64,000 nucleotides of DNA from Methylobacterium radiotolerans JCM 2831 (GTDB lineage: Bacteria; Pseudomonadota; Alphaproteobacteria; Rhizobiales; Beijerinckiaceae). Every line of letters starts with the position of its first letter. The stretch's first letter is position 1. The stretch covers positions 3,413,001-3,477,000 of the forward strand of contig NC_010505.1 in assembly GCF_000019725.1 (NCBI RefSeq), given 5' to 3'. The notes beneath the pieces are model-generated. The model worked only from the letters and a program-made list of their open reading frames with translations. It was not told where the DNA came from and made no database searches. A program made the position numbers and the translations under genes. This document shows positions 56,379 through 64,000 of this stretch, in pieces.

Positions 56379-56669
56379 CGGGCCTTGTTCGGCACAGGAC
56401 AGGAGAACTTCAGACCCTCGGCCTGATGTCCCTGATCAGATGCGCAACCGTGGTCCCTCGGTAGGACTCCGCTGAAGCGGACAGCCAGAGGCCCTCACCG
56501 GATCGCCCTCTCCGGCCGGCGCCCGATGGCGACCGCGCTGGCGAAAATCGCCGAGGCGCGGAGTCCCGCGTCCTGCACGACGGCCGACGTCACGCGGCCG
56601 CGGCATCCGGAGCGGTTCAGTCTGCCAACCCGGAGGCGCGCGCCACCGCACGTCCTGCCGTCAGGGCGA
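56379..56669. other. Intergenic stretch upstream of hemN
   Basis: About 290 bases after the kinase stop with no gene. Short frames here are Arg/Pro-rich and lack domains. The FixK/FNR box and hemN promoter follow. Confidence 0.4.
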
Positions 56670-56683
56670 TTGCGTCAGATCAA
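56670..56683 (+). promoter_or_regulatory. FixK/FNR-type box upstream of hemN
   Basis: TTGCGTCAGATCAA fits the FixK consensus TTG[A/C]-N6-[T/G]CAA exactly and the FNR consensus TTGAT-N4-ATCAA at 8 of 10 positions. It ends 83 bases before the hemN start, so a transcription start about 40 bases downstream would place it at a class II activator position. Oxygen-limited hemN control by FixK/FnrL is well known in alphaproteobacteria. Confidence 0.65.
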
Positions 56684-56766
56684 GGTCGCGCAGGCAGCCA
56701 GACGATACGGCTGCTTCGACAGCGCGGGCCCGTGCGGGTCCCGGCGCGGACGATGAGGAAACGCGC

Positions 56767-58113
56767 ATGCGCGAGGTCTTGCGGACGCACTACGGCGCGG
56801 AGCGGTTGCCTCGCTACACGAGCTACCCGGCGAGTCCCCATTTCACCGACGCGGTCGATGCCGGAACTTACGGGGACTGGCTGCGCGGGATCCCCGCGGA
56901 CGCGACCGCGTCGCTCTACCTGCACGTCCCCTTCTGCCGGTCGATGTGCTGGTACTGCGGGTGCCACACGACCATCACCCAGCACGACGCGCCCATCGCC
57001 GCCTACCTCGCCACCCTGCAAGCCGAGACGGTGCTCGTCGCGCGCCACCTCGACCGGGCTCCGCGCGTCCGCCACGTGCATTTCGGGGGCGGTACGCCTA
57101 CCATCGTGACGCCGGACGCCTTCCGCGAGCTCGTCGCGCTCCTCCGCGACCATTTCCCCGTCGCCTCGGACGCCGAGATCGCCGTCGAGATCGATCCGCG
57201 CACCCTGACCCCCGCGATGACGCGGGCGCTCGGCGCCGCGGGCGTCTCGCGGGCCAGCCTCGGTGTCCAGAGCTTCGACCCGGTGGTCCAGGACGCGATC
57301 CGGCGCCGCCAGAGCTTCGCGGAGACCGCGGCGGCCGTCGCGGGTCTCCGGGCCGCGGGCGTCGACGGGATCAATCTCGATCTGATCTACGGCCTCCCGC
57401 ATCAGTCGGTGGCGTCCTGCGTCGAGACGGTCCGGCAATCCCTGCGGTTGCGGCCCGATCGCTTGGCCGTGTTCGGCTACGCCCACGTCCCGACGTTCAA
57501 GAAGCATCAGCGCCACATCGAGGACGCGACGTTGCCGGATGGCCGCGTCCGGCAGGCCCAAGCCGAGGCCATCGCCGCCCTGCTCGGTGAGGCCGGCTAC
57601 GCGCGGATCGGGCTCGACCACTTCGCGCTGCCGGGGGATGCGCTGGCGCGGGCGGGACGTGCGGTCCGCCGGAATTTCCAGGGCTACACGACGGATCCGA
57701 GCGACCTGCTGATCGGTTTCGGGGCATCGGCGATCGGGCGGCTACCGCAGGGCTACGTCCAGAACGACCCGGCCCTGCGCGGCTACGCGGACCGGGTCGC
57801 CAGAGGGGCGCTCGCGACGCTGAAGGGCTACGCCCTCACGCCGGACGATCGTCTCCGGGCCGACCTGATCGAGCGGGTCATGTGCGAGTTCCGAGTCGAC
57901 GTCGGTGCCGTGTGCCGCGCGCATCGGCGCGATCCGGACGCGCTCCTCGCCGCGCTGCCTCGCCTGCCGCGGCTCCTGGCCGACGGGCTGGTCCGCCGGG
58001 AAGGCGCCACCCTCCACGTCCCCGACGACGCGAGGGCTTTCGTGAGAAGCGTCGCCGCCGCCTTCGACGCGCATCTCGGCACCTCTGCCGCGATGCACAG
58101 CCGCGCGGCCTAG
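56767..58113 (+). CDS. hemN: Oxygen-independent coproporphyrinogen III oxidase
   Basis: A 448-residue radical-SAM enzyme that decarboxylates coproporphyrinogen III to protoporphyrinogen IX without oxygen. RYTSYPASPHF, YLHVPFCRSMCWYCGC with Cys57, Cys61 and Cys64 for the [4Fe-4S] cluster plus Cys66, HFGGGTPTIVTP and GLPHQSV are HemN-specific, as is the RVMCEFRVD C-terminal block. Cytoplasmic. Its FixK-type box and place beside fixLJK fit a role in heme supply under low oxygen, for example for high-affinity oxidases. Confidence 0.97.
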   Translation: MREVLRTHYGAERLPRYTSYPASPHFTDAVDAGTYGDWLRGIPADATASLYLHVPFCRSMCWYCGCHTTITQHDAPIAAYLATLQAETVLVARHLDRAPRVRHVHFGGGTPTIVTPDAFRELVALLRDHFPVASDAEIAVEIDPRTLTPAMTRALGAAGVSRASLGVQSFDPVVQDAIRRRQSFAETAAAVAGLRAAGVDGINLDLIYGLPHQSVASCVETVRQSLRLRPDRLAVFGYAHVPTFKKHQRHIEDATLPDGRVRQAQAEAIAALLGEAGYARIGLDHFALPGDALARAGRAVRRNFQGYTTDPSDLLIGFGASAIGRLPQGYVQNDPALRGYADRVARGALATLKGYALTPDDRLRADLIERVMCEFRVDVGAVCRAHRRDPDALLAALPRLPRLLADGLVRREGATLHVPDDARAFVRSVAAAFDAHLGTSAAMHSRAA

Positions 58114-58175
58114 CCGGCAGCGCCGCGCGCGGTGATGACGCCGGACCGCGGACATCCCCGCGCGCCGGCTGTTTT
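58112..58175 (+). terminator. Probable terminator of hemN
   Basis: AGCCGGC (58112-58118) pairs with GCCGGCT (58164-58170), with further GCGCG pairing inside, and the 3' arm is followed by GTTTT. It overlaps the hemN stop codon. Confidence 0.4.
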
Positions 58176-58220
58176 CCGATGCAACCGGCGGTGTAAGACG
58201 GGCGCCGACGACCTGGACGG

Positions 58221-59804
58221 ATGATGGTGCCGTCCCCCTGCGCGGCCGACATGACGACGCCTGAACCCCCATACGTGCCCGCCGCGGGCAACGGCGACCC
58301 GTTCGACGCGGACGGCCTGCGGCTGACGCTCGACGAGGCCGGCATCTGCGGCTGGGCCCTCGACATCCCGACCGGGCGCGTCACGATCCTCCCGTCCTGC
58401 ATCCGCCTGTTCGGCGTGCCGCCGGAGCGTCTCACCACCTTTGCCGAGACGCAGGCCTTCGTGCATCCGGACGATCGCGCCGCCAGGGCGGCGGCGATCG
58501 GGCGGGCGCTGACGGACGGCGGGAGCTACGAGATCGACTTCCGCACCGTGCATCCCGACGGACGCGTTCACTGGCTGCGCTCGCGCGGGCGCGTGCAGGT
58601 CGGTGCCGACGGTCGGCCGTGCCGGCACCGCGGCGTGGTCTTCAGCATCCACGAGCAGAAGCAGGCCGACGAGGAGTTGCGGGCGCGCGAGGCCCACCTG
58701 CGCTCGATCCTCGACACGGTGCCCGATGCGATGATCGTCATCGACGAGCAGGCGCAGATCAAATCGTTCAGCGCGGCCGCCGTGCGCCAGTTCGGCTACG
58801 GCTCGGACGAGGTGGTCGGCCGGAACGTCAGCCTGCTGATGCCGGAACCGTACCGCAGCCAGCACGACGCCTACATGTCCCGCTACCTCGTGACGGGTGA
58901 GCGCCGGATCATCGGCATCGGCCGAGTCGTGGTCGGGCAGCGCAAGGACGGCTCGACCTTCCCGATGGAATTGTCGGTCGGCGAGATGCGCTCGGGCGGC
59001 GAGCGGTACTTCACCGGCTTCATCCGCGACCTCACCGAGCGGAACCAGACCGAGACCCGCCTGCAGGAGCTGCAGTCCGAGCTGGTGCACATGTCGCGCT
59101 TCACCGCCCTCGGCGAGATGGCATCGACCCTGGCCCACGAGATCAACCAGCCGCTGACGGCGATCGCGAGCTACCTGAAAGGCTGCCGCCGCCTCCTCGG
59201 GCGCATGGAAGGTCCCGAGGTGCCCCTGCTCGCCGACGCGGTGAACCAGGCTGCCGATCAGGCCCTGCGAGCCGGGCAGGTGATCCGGCACCTGCGGGAT
59301 TTCGTGTCGCGCGGCGAGAGCGAGCGGCACATCGAGGGCTTGCCCAAGCTGATCGAGGAAGCGAGCGCCCTCGCCCTCGTCGGCGCCAAGGAGAAGGGCG
59401 TGCGCGTCCGCTTCGACCTCGACCCGGACGCGCCCCTCGTGATGGCGGTCCGGATCCAGGTGCAGCAGGTCCTGCTCAACCTGATCCGCAACGCGATCGA
59501 GGCCATGCAGGATGTCGCCCGGCGCGACCTGACCGTCGCCACGCGGGCGCTCCCCGCCGAGGGCCTGGTCGAGGTGCGCGTGTCGGATACCGGACCCGGC
59601 ATCGCCCCAGAGATCGCCGAGCAGCTCTTCCAGCCCTTCGTGACCACGAAGGCGAACGGCATGGGCGTCGGCCTGTCCATCTGCCGGACCATCGTCGAGG
59701 CCCACGGCGGCAAGATCCAGGCCGGCCCCGGCCCGGACGGCGGGACCACCTTCCGCTTCACCCTGCGCACCCTCGACCGCGAGGAAATGGCTCATGTCGA
59801 GTGA
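58221..59804 (+). CDS. fixL: Oxygen sensor histidine kinase FixL
   Basis: A 527-residue kinase. The first PAS domain is at about 30-145 and the second, heme-binding PAS at about 160-275. In the second, the proximal heme His215 ([10 protein letters not shown]), Arg221 and the distal Arg235 ([15 protein letters not shown]) match His200, Arg206 and Arg220 of Bradyrhizobium FixL, and PYFTGF-like [10 protein letters not shown] follows. HisKA has the phospho-acceptor His306 ([10 protein letters not shown]); HATPase motifs [11 protein letters not shown] and [12 protein letters not shown] follow. No membrane segments. Oxygen bound to the heme turns the kinase off; at low oxygen it phosphorylates FixJ, whose gene overlaps its 3' end by 11 bp. 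Confidence 0.96.
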   Translation: MMVPSPCAADMTTPEPPYVPAAGNGDPFDADGLRLTLDEAGICGWALDIPTGRVTILPSCIRLFGVPPERLTTFAETQAFVHPDDRAARAAAIGRALTDGGSYEIDFRTVHPDGRVHWLRSRGRVQVGADGRPCRHRGVVFSIHEQKQADEELRAREAHLRSILDTVPDAMIVIDEQAQIKSFSAAAVRQFGYGSDEVVGRNVSLLMPEPYRSQHDAYMSRYLVTGERRIIGIGRVVVGQRKDGSTFPMELSVGEMRSGGERYFTGFIRDLTERNQTETRLQELQSELVHMSRFTALGEMASTLAHEINQPLTAIASYLKGCRRLLGRMEGPEVPLLADAVNQAADQALRAGQVIRHLRDFVSRGESERHIEGLPKLIEEASALALVGAKEKGVRVRFDLDPDAPLVMAVRIQVQQVLLNLIRNAIEAMQDVARRDLTVATRALPAEGLVEVRVSDTGPGIAPEIAEQLFQPFVTTKANGMGVGLSICRTIVEAHGGKIQAGPGPDGGTTFRFTLRTLDREEMAHVE

Positions 59805-60411
59805 CGCGCCCGTGCACATCGTGGACGACGATCTCGCGGTGCGCCAGGCGCTGGCCTTCCTGCTGGCGACCGACGGGCTCGCCGTCCGCGTCCACGACTC
59901 CGCGACCGCCTTCCTGGCCGCGGAGACCGAGCGCGTCGGGTGCGTCGTCACCGACGTGCGGATGCCCGGCATCGACGGCGTCGAGCTCCTGCACCGTCTA
60001 CGCCAACGGGGCGGCCTGCCGCCGGTCATCGTCATGACGGGCCACGCGGACGTCGCCCTCGCGGTCGAGGCCATGAAGGCCGGCGCGGTCGACTTCATCG
60101 AGAAGCCGTTCGACGACGAGGTGCTCCTCGCCAGCATCCGCTCGGCCCTGGCGCGGGCGGACCGGACCAGCAAGCGCGCGTCCGAGCGCGACGCGGTGCG
60201 GGCGCGCCTGGCCGAGCTGACCGAGCGCGAGCGGCAGGTGCTGGAAGGCTTGGTCGCCGGCAAGGCCAACAAGGTCATCGGCCTCGACCTCGGCATCAGC
60301 CCGCGGACGGTGGAGATCTACCGCGCGAACGTCATGTCCAAACTTCAGGCGGGCAGCCTCTCCGAGCTCGTCCGCATGGCTCTGATCGCGGGACAGGCGG
60401 ACGGCGACTGA
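59794..60411 (+). CDS. fixJ: Response regulator FixJ
   Basis: A 205-residue transcription factor. The receiver (1-120) has the acidic pocket Asp11/Asp12, phospho-acceptor Asp54 ([12 protein letters not shown]), Thr82 in MTGHAD and Lys104 (FIEKPFDD); the LuxR-type HTH (140-200) shows [20 protein letters not shown] and [18 protein letters not shown]. FixL-phosphorylated FixJ activates fixK in relatives. The start overlaps the fixL 3' end, so the pair is co-translated. Confidence 0.96.
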   Translation: MSSDAPVHIVDDDLAVRQALAFLLATDGLAVRVHDSATAFLAAETERVGCVVTDVRMPGIDGVELLHRLRQRGGLPPVIVMTGHADVALAVEAMKAGAVDFIEKPFDDEVLLASIRSALARADRTSKRASERDAVRARLAELTERERQVLEGLVAGKANKVIGLDLGISPRTVEIYRANVMSKLQAGSLSELVRMALIAGQADGD

Positions 60412-60534
60412 GCGCGGCGGCGACCCGGCATGTGTCCGGCCAGTCTTCCGGACCTCCGGGGCACCGTGTCGGGGCAGCGTCGGGCGCGAAGCGGGAACCG
60501 CGTTCGCGGGCCACGTGACACGCGGGGGACCTGC

Positions 60535-60548
60535 TTGAGGCAGATCAA
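60535..60548 (+). promoter_or_regulatory. FixK/FNR-type box upstream of receiver-only gene
   Basis: TTGAGGCAGATCAA fits the FixK consensus TTG[A/C]-N6-[T/G]CAA exactly and the FNR palindrome at 9 of 10 positions. It shares the string CAGATCAAGG with the hemN box. It ends 54 bases before the start of the single-domain regulator gene, close enough for class II activation with a very short leader. Confidence 0.65.
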
Positions 60549-60602
60549 GGCGCCCGGCCCGAGGCGGGCCTACGCCGGCCCGACGAAGGATCGGGCACCG
60601 CA

Positions 60603-61010
60603 ATGCCGAAGCTCACGGGGCCGGTCCTCGTCGTCGACGACGACGAGGCCGTCCGCGACTCCCTGAAATTCGTCCTGGAGCTCGAAGGATTGCAGGTCCG
60701 CCTGTACGCGGGCGCCGCGCAGCTTCTGCGCGACGTCGCCTTGCCGACGGACGGTTGTCTCCTGGTCGATTACCGGATGCCCGACATGGACGGGCTCGAA
60801 CTCGTGGCCCGGCTGCGCGCGCGCAACGTCGCTCTGCCGGCGATCCTGATCACCGGCCGCCTGTCGGGCGACCTGGGCCGCCTCGCGGCGGATGCCGGCT
60901 TCAGACGCGTGGTCGAGAAGCCTTTCGAGGACGGCTCGCTCCTGGAAGGGATCCATGAGGCCCTGGCCCTCCACCCCGACGACTGGATCGGCCTCCGTAA
61001 AACCCCTTAA
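60603..61010 (+). CDS. Single-domain response regulator (receiver only)
   Basis: A 135-residue receiver without output domain. LVVDDDEAVRDSLKFVLELE gives the acidic pocket, Asp56 (LLVDYRMPDMDG) is the phospho-acceptor, Thr84 (LITGR) and Lys106 (VVEKPFED) complete the site. The receiver is of the FixJ/NarL-like type (YRMPDMDGLELV). It lies between fixJ and fixK and has its own FixK-type box, so FixK probably induces it. By analogy with Caulobacter FixT, a FixK-induced receiver-only protein that inhibits FixL, it could be a feedback brake; it may instead be a phosphate sink. Function is inferred from position and architecture only. Confidence 0.88.
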   Translation: MPKLTGPVLVVDDDEAVRDSLKFVLELEGLQVRLYAGAAQLLRDVALPTDGCLLVDYRMPDMDGLELVARLRARNVALPAILITGRLSGDLGRLAADAGFRRVVEKPFEDGSLLEGIHEALALHPDDWIGLRKTP

Positions 61011-61082
61011 GAGAAGCCCCCGAATGTCGCCGCGCCGGGGAAGGGCGTAGCCAAGAGCCACGTTCCGCTCCCGGAGGCTCCC

Positions 61083-61763
61083 ATGCAGACCGCCCTCGCC
61101 GCCGCCGGCCTCGCCCCCGTCTTCGGACGCGGCGCGCCGGCAGCCCTCCCCGCGTCGCTCGCGTCCGACGCGCGGACCGTGACGCGCAGGACCCTCGCGG
61201 CCAACGAGGAGATCTACGCCGAGGGCGACCGGGCGATGTCCTTCTACAAGATCGTCGTCGGGGTGGTGCGCACCTACAAGCTGCTGTCGGATGGTCGGCG
61301 GCAGATCGGCGCCTTCTACCTGCCGGGCGACATCTTCGGTCTGGAATGCGGTGAGGAACACCGGTTCGGCGCCGACGCCGTCACCGAGACGCGGCTCGTC
61401 GTCCATCGCCGCGAGCCGCGGGCGTTGACGGGCGACGACGGCAACCTCGCCCGCGAGGTCGTGGCCGCGATGATGCGCGACCTGGAGCGGGCGCAGGAGC
61501 ACATGATGCTGCTCGGCCGCCAATCCGCTCGGGAACGGATCGCGAGCTTCCTGCTCGCCCTGTCGGAGCGGACGGCGGACGCGGGCGGGGCGGTCTGCCT
61601 GCCCATGTCGCGCAACGACATGGCCGACCATCTGGGCCTGACGATCGAGAGCGTCTCCCGCGCCGTCACCCAGCTCGAGCGGGCGGGGCTGATCGAGCTG
61701 CCTCCGAACCGCCGGACCGTCATCCTGCGCAACGCCGCCGCCCTGCGGCACCTCGCCGACTGA
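61083..61763 (+). CDS. fixK: CRP/FNR-family regulator FixK
   Basis: A 226-residue activator. A cyclic-nucleotide-binding-like beta-roll (about 40-120; YAEGDRAMSFYKIVVGVVRT, FYLPGDIFGLECG) and dimer helix precede a winged HTH (MSRNDMADHLGLTIESVSRA) with Glu189, Ser192 and Arg193, the residues that read TTGA...TCAA sites. There is no N-terminal Cys cluster (only Cys89 and Cys172), so unlike FNR it does not sense oxygen itself and depends on FixLJ for expression. It is the expected reader of the boxes before hemN and the receiver-only gene. Confidence 0.92.
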   Translation: MQTALAAAGLAPVFGRGAPAALPASLASDARTVTRRTLAANEEIYAEGDRAMSFYKIVVGVVRTYKLLSDGRRQIGAFYLPGDIFGLECGEEHRFGADAVTETRLVVHRREPRALTGDDGNLAREVVAAMMRDLERAQEHMMLLGRQSARERIASFLLALSERTADAGGAVCLPMSRNDMADHLGLTIESVSRAVTQLERAGLIELPPNRRTVILRNAAALRHLAD

Positions 61764-62071
61764 CGGGCGCGCGGTCCGGTCGGATTGGGACGGTTCGGGA
61801 GGCAGGCCATCCCGGTCGATGCCACAGGCCCTCACGTAACCGCGCGCCCGTCGCGGCAGAGGTGCGCGATCCCCTCGCACACCCCGGTATCGACCAGCAT
61901 GTCGGCTCCCTGCGACGGCGGGGCGCATCGCCCGGCTCGTCCCGGCGTCCCGTCCGTCCGGCCAGTATGGATGGAGCCGGCCGTCGCGCGTTGATCCAAC
62001 GCAACGGGTCGGCTGCGACCTCCGGCGGCCGCTCCGTCGCATCCGGAAACCGGTACCTGGTACGGCGATGT
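61764..62071. other. Intergenic region between converging fixK and efeB
   Basis: About 308 bases with no recognised gene. Near the efeB end (62050-62067) there is an imperfect palindrome around GGTACC that could form a short hairpin, but no clear terminator is visible. Confidence 0.35.
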
Positions 62072-63313
62072 CTAGACCGCGGCCAGCAGGCCTTCACCGA
62101 GAAAGGCTTCGGGACCCGGAACGCCGGGAAGAGCGAAGAAATAGCCGCCGCCGGTCGGGCGGATGTACTCTTCGAGGCCCTCGCCGGACAGACGGTTCTG
62201 CACCGTGATGAAGCCGGCCGAGAGATCGGCCTGGTAGCAGACGAACAGCAGGCCCATGTCGAGCTGGCCGGCGGCGGTCAGCCCGCGGGAATAGTTGTAG
62301 CTGCGGCGCAGGATCAGGCTGCCCTCGGTGCCCGGCAGGCGCGGATTGGCCAGACGGATATGGGCGGCGAGCGAGATGGCCTCGCCGTCCGGGTCGGCGG
62401 CGTAGTCGGGAACCTCGCGCTCGTGTCCCTGCCTGAGCGGCGCGCCGCTGCCCTTGTGCCGGCCGATGATGGCCTCCTGCTCGCCGAGCGGCGTGCGGTC
62501 CCAGCGCTCGACGAGGGTGCGGATGATCCGCACCACCTGGTAGCTTCCGCCCGCCGTCCAGGCCGGCTCGTCCTGTCCCGCCCCGACCCAGACGTAGCGG
62601 TCCATCAGCCGGGGATCCCGCACGTCGAGGTTGGCGGTGCCGTCCTTGAAGCCGAGCATGTTCCGCACGGTGTCGGCCCCCATGGTCTTCACCACGTGGG
62701 GCGGCAGGAAACCCTCGATCTTCCAGCGCGGCGTGAGGAGGCCGGGCGTCGCCTTGATGACGTCGCGCAGGGCGTGGATGTTGGTCTCGGCGGTGTTCGA
62801 GCAGAACTGGATCAACAGGTCGCCGTGGCACTGGGCCGGGTCGAGGGCGTCGTTGGGGAAGCGTTCCATGGGTCCGAGATGGCGCGGGCGGGCGCGGGCC
62901 AGGCCGAACCGGTAGTCGAACAGGCTCGCGCCGACCGAGACCGTGGCGGTGAGATTGTCCGGCAGGACCGTCGGCCCGAGGATGCCGGAATCGCGCGGCG
63001 GCAGTTGGAGGTGGAGATCGGGCACGGCGCCGCCCCGCGTCAGGAAGGCGAGGCGCTCGGTGAGCGTCCGGAACAGGTGGGGCAGCTCGCCGCGCCGCTC
63101 GGCCAGCACGTCGAAGGCGACGTAGAGGGCGGCGGCCGGCTGCGGGGTGACGATCCCGGCCTGATGAGGCCCGTAGAAGGGCTGGGCGACGAGCGTGCCC
63201 TCGGTGGCGGTGGTCGGCGTCGCGTCCTCGGCCCGGGCGGGCCCGAGGAGCGCGGCGGCGCCGAAGCCGCCGAGGAACCGGCGGCGGGTGGTGACCGGTG
63301 AAGGGAACCGCAT
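62072..63313 (-). CDS. efeB: Dyp-type heme peroxidase, iron uptake component EfeB
   Basis: A 413-residue periplasmic heme peroxidase. A Tat signal ([17 protein letters not shown], residues 8-24) precedes the Dyp-peroxidase domain with the GxxDG motif (GFKDGT, Asp224) and the proximal heme His318 ([10 protein letters not shown]). The start at 63313 gives a proper Tat signal; the frame is open to 63379 without it. EfeB works with EfeO and the EfeU permease in ferrous iron or heme-iron uptake. It lies 79 bases after efeO on the same strand. Confidence 0.95.
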   Translation of the reverse strand: MRFPSPVTTRRRFLGGFGAAALLGPARAEDATPTTATEGTLVAQPFYGPHQAGIVTPQPAAALYVAFDVLAERRGELPHLFRTLTERLAFLTRGGAVPDLHLQLPPRDSGILGPTVLPDNLTATVSVGASLFDYRFGLARARPRHLGPMERFPNDALDPAQCHGDLLIQFCSNTAETNIHALRDVIKATPGLLTPRWKIEGFLPPHVVKTMGADTVRNMLGFKDGTANLDVRDPRLMDRYVWVGAGQDEPAWTAGGSYQVVRIIRTLVERWDRTPLGEQEAIIGRHKGSGAPLRQGHEREVPDYAADPDGEAISLAAHIRLANPRLPGTEGSLILRRSYNYSRGLTAAGQLDMGLLFVCYQADLSAGFITVQNRLSGEGLEEYIRPTGGGYFFALPGVPGPEAFLGEGLLAAV

Positions 63314-63392
63314 TGTCGCTCGGCAAAATCTGGTCGTGCTACCGCACTGTAGCCTATAAGGAAGGCCACAGGACGACACCTCGGCAATGATA

Positions 63393-64000
63393 TCAATCTA
63401 GACCGAGCCGGCCACGCAGCGTCGACAGATCTTCAGCCAGAAGGGTGATGGGACCCTTCAGGGCGTTGCGATCCCGGGCCGTCAGGTTGTCGTAGCTCTG
63501 GAAACCGCCGTCCGGGCTGCGGTAGCGGGCGAGCAGGTCCTCGACCCGCTTGTAGCTGCGCTCGACCCGGGCCACGAAGTCGCGGTCCGCCAGGAGCGGG
63601 CGCAGGAGCGTGAACACGACCTTCGAGCCCTCGATGTTGGCCTGGAAGTCCCACAGGTCGGTGCGGCTGTAGCGCTCCTCGTCGCCGCTGATCTTGGTGG
63701 CGGCGATACCCTCGATCAGGGCCGAGGCCGCCCCGACCGCCCGGGCGGGCGGGATGGCGAGCGCCGCGATGCGGTCGCGCAGGGTCACGGTCTCGGCGGC
63801 GAGCCGCTCCGCGATCTCGCCGAGCCCCTCCGTCGTGCTCAGGGTGAACAAGACCATCTCCAGGCGATGGAACCCGACGAAGGCGGGATCGCGCTCGCGC
63901 AGCTCGAACTCGTCGCTGCGCACGTCGAGCCGCTTGATCAGTTCGGGAAACAGCGCCGCCACCGGCTCGATGCGCTCGTAGGGCGCGCGCGCCGGGGCGT
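63393..64000 (-). CDS. efeO: Iron uptake protein EfeO, imelysin/M75 domain (5' end outside window)
   Basis: The visible 202 C-terminal residues form an imelysin-type helical domain of Efe[28 protein letters not shown] with the conserved GxHxxE-type motif, [20 protein letters not shown] and [20 protein letters not shown]. The frame continues to the right edge, so the N-terminal cupredoxin-like domain and signal peptide are not seen. EfeO is the periplasmic iron-binding partner of EfeU. The order efeO-efeB is as in E. coli efeUOB, so efeU is probably just beyond the edge. Confidence 0.93.
   Translation of the reverse strand, partial: APARAPYERIEPVAALFPELIKRLDVRSDEFELRERDPAFVGFHRLEMVLFTLSTTEGLGEIAERLAAETVTLRDRIAALAIPPARAVGAASALIEGIAATKISGDEERYSRTDLWDFQANIEGSKVVFTLLRPLLADRDFVARVERSYKRVEDLLARYRSPDGGFQSYDNLTARDRNALKGPITLLAEDLSTLRGRLGLD

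Noticed and set aside
58110..60296. 728-residue minus-strand frame opposite fixL-fixJ
   Set aside because: Shadow frame; fixL and fixJ are certain on the plus strand.

Overview
The window is high-GC, densely coded bacterial DNA. It looks like a chromosomal segment of an alphaproteobacterium of the Hyphomicrobiales, and Methylobacterium or a close relative fits best. This is inferred from a FixL-FixJ-FixK oxygen-sensing cascade, many ABC and TRAP importers with organic-acid catabolic genes, an EfeO/EfeB iron-uptake pair, and a receiver protein with a C-terminal coiled coil. No rRNA, tRNA, insertion sequence, prophage or CRISPR array was seen.

Left part (1-7310, all minus strand): a polyamine-type ABC importer (binding protein, two permeases, ATPase), a glutathione S-transferase overlapping the ATPase gene, then RidA, a DUF1028 protein, a LysR regulator and a type II dehydroquinase cut by the window edge. 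From 7.3 to 12.6 kb the DNA is gene-poor. It holds a TonB-dependent siderophore receptor, a receiver-domain protein of lower GC, a possible small protein and the C-terminal remnant of a peptide-binding protein. From 12.6 to 16.6 kb (plus strand) come a PLP enzyme of the cystathionine gamma-synthase family and a DUF898 / M48 protease pair.

16.8-28.2 kb (minus strand) is a peptide-salvage operon: RpiR-type regulator, isoaspartyl peptidase, fused two-domain ABC ATPase, dipeptide-binding protein, two permeases, a DmpA-type peptidase and a DppA-type D-aminopeptidase. A molybdopterin oxidoreductase follows on the same strand.

28.5-36.8 kb (minus strand) is a catabolic cluster with a lactonase-like metallo-beta-lactamase-fold protein, a NIPSNAP protein, two beta-hydroxyacid dehydrogenases, an aldehyde dehydrogenase, two carboxymuconolactone-decarboxylase-family proteins, a cupin, an MFS transporter and a GntR regulator. 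It suggests a lactone to hydroxyacid to semialdehyde to acid route resembling Agrobacterium blcABC but not identical to it. A FadR-type operator overlaps the predicted promoter. 37.1-48.1 kb holds another MFS transporter, an IclR regulator and, divergent from it, an operon with an orphan binding protein, an acyl-CoA dehydrogenase pair, a class III CoA-transferase, a crotonase and a TRAP transporter. This suggests import of a carboxylate followed by CoA-dependent oxidation.

48.2-52.8 kb holds a decayed MFS gene and a glycerol-3-phosphate regulon (glpR, glpD, glpT), with three CGAAA repeats spaced exactly 21 bp in front of glpD. 53.0-61.8 kb (plus strand) holds a large hybrid histidine kinase whose frame is broken by one base near the N-terminus, then hemN, fixL, fixJ, a receiver-only regulator and fixK. 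FixK/FNR boxes precede hemN and the receiver-only gene. The right edge (62.1-64.0 kb, minus strand) is efeB and the 3' part of efeO.

The most notable candidates are the FixK-box-driven receiver-only protein, which could be a FixT-like feedback brake on FixL, and the lactone/hydroxyacid catabolic cluster.
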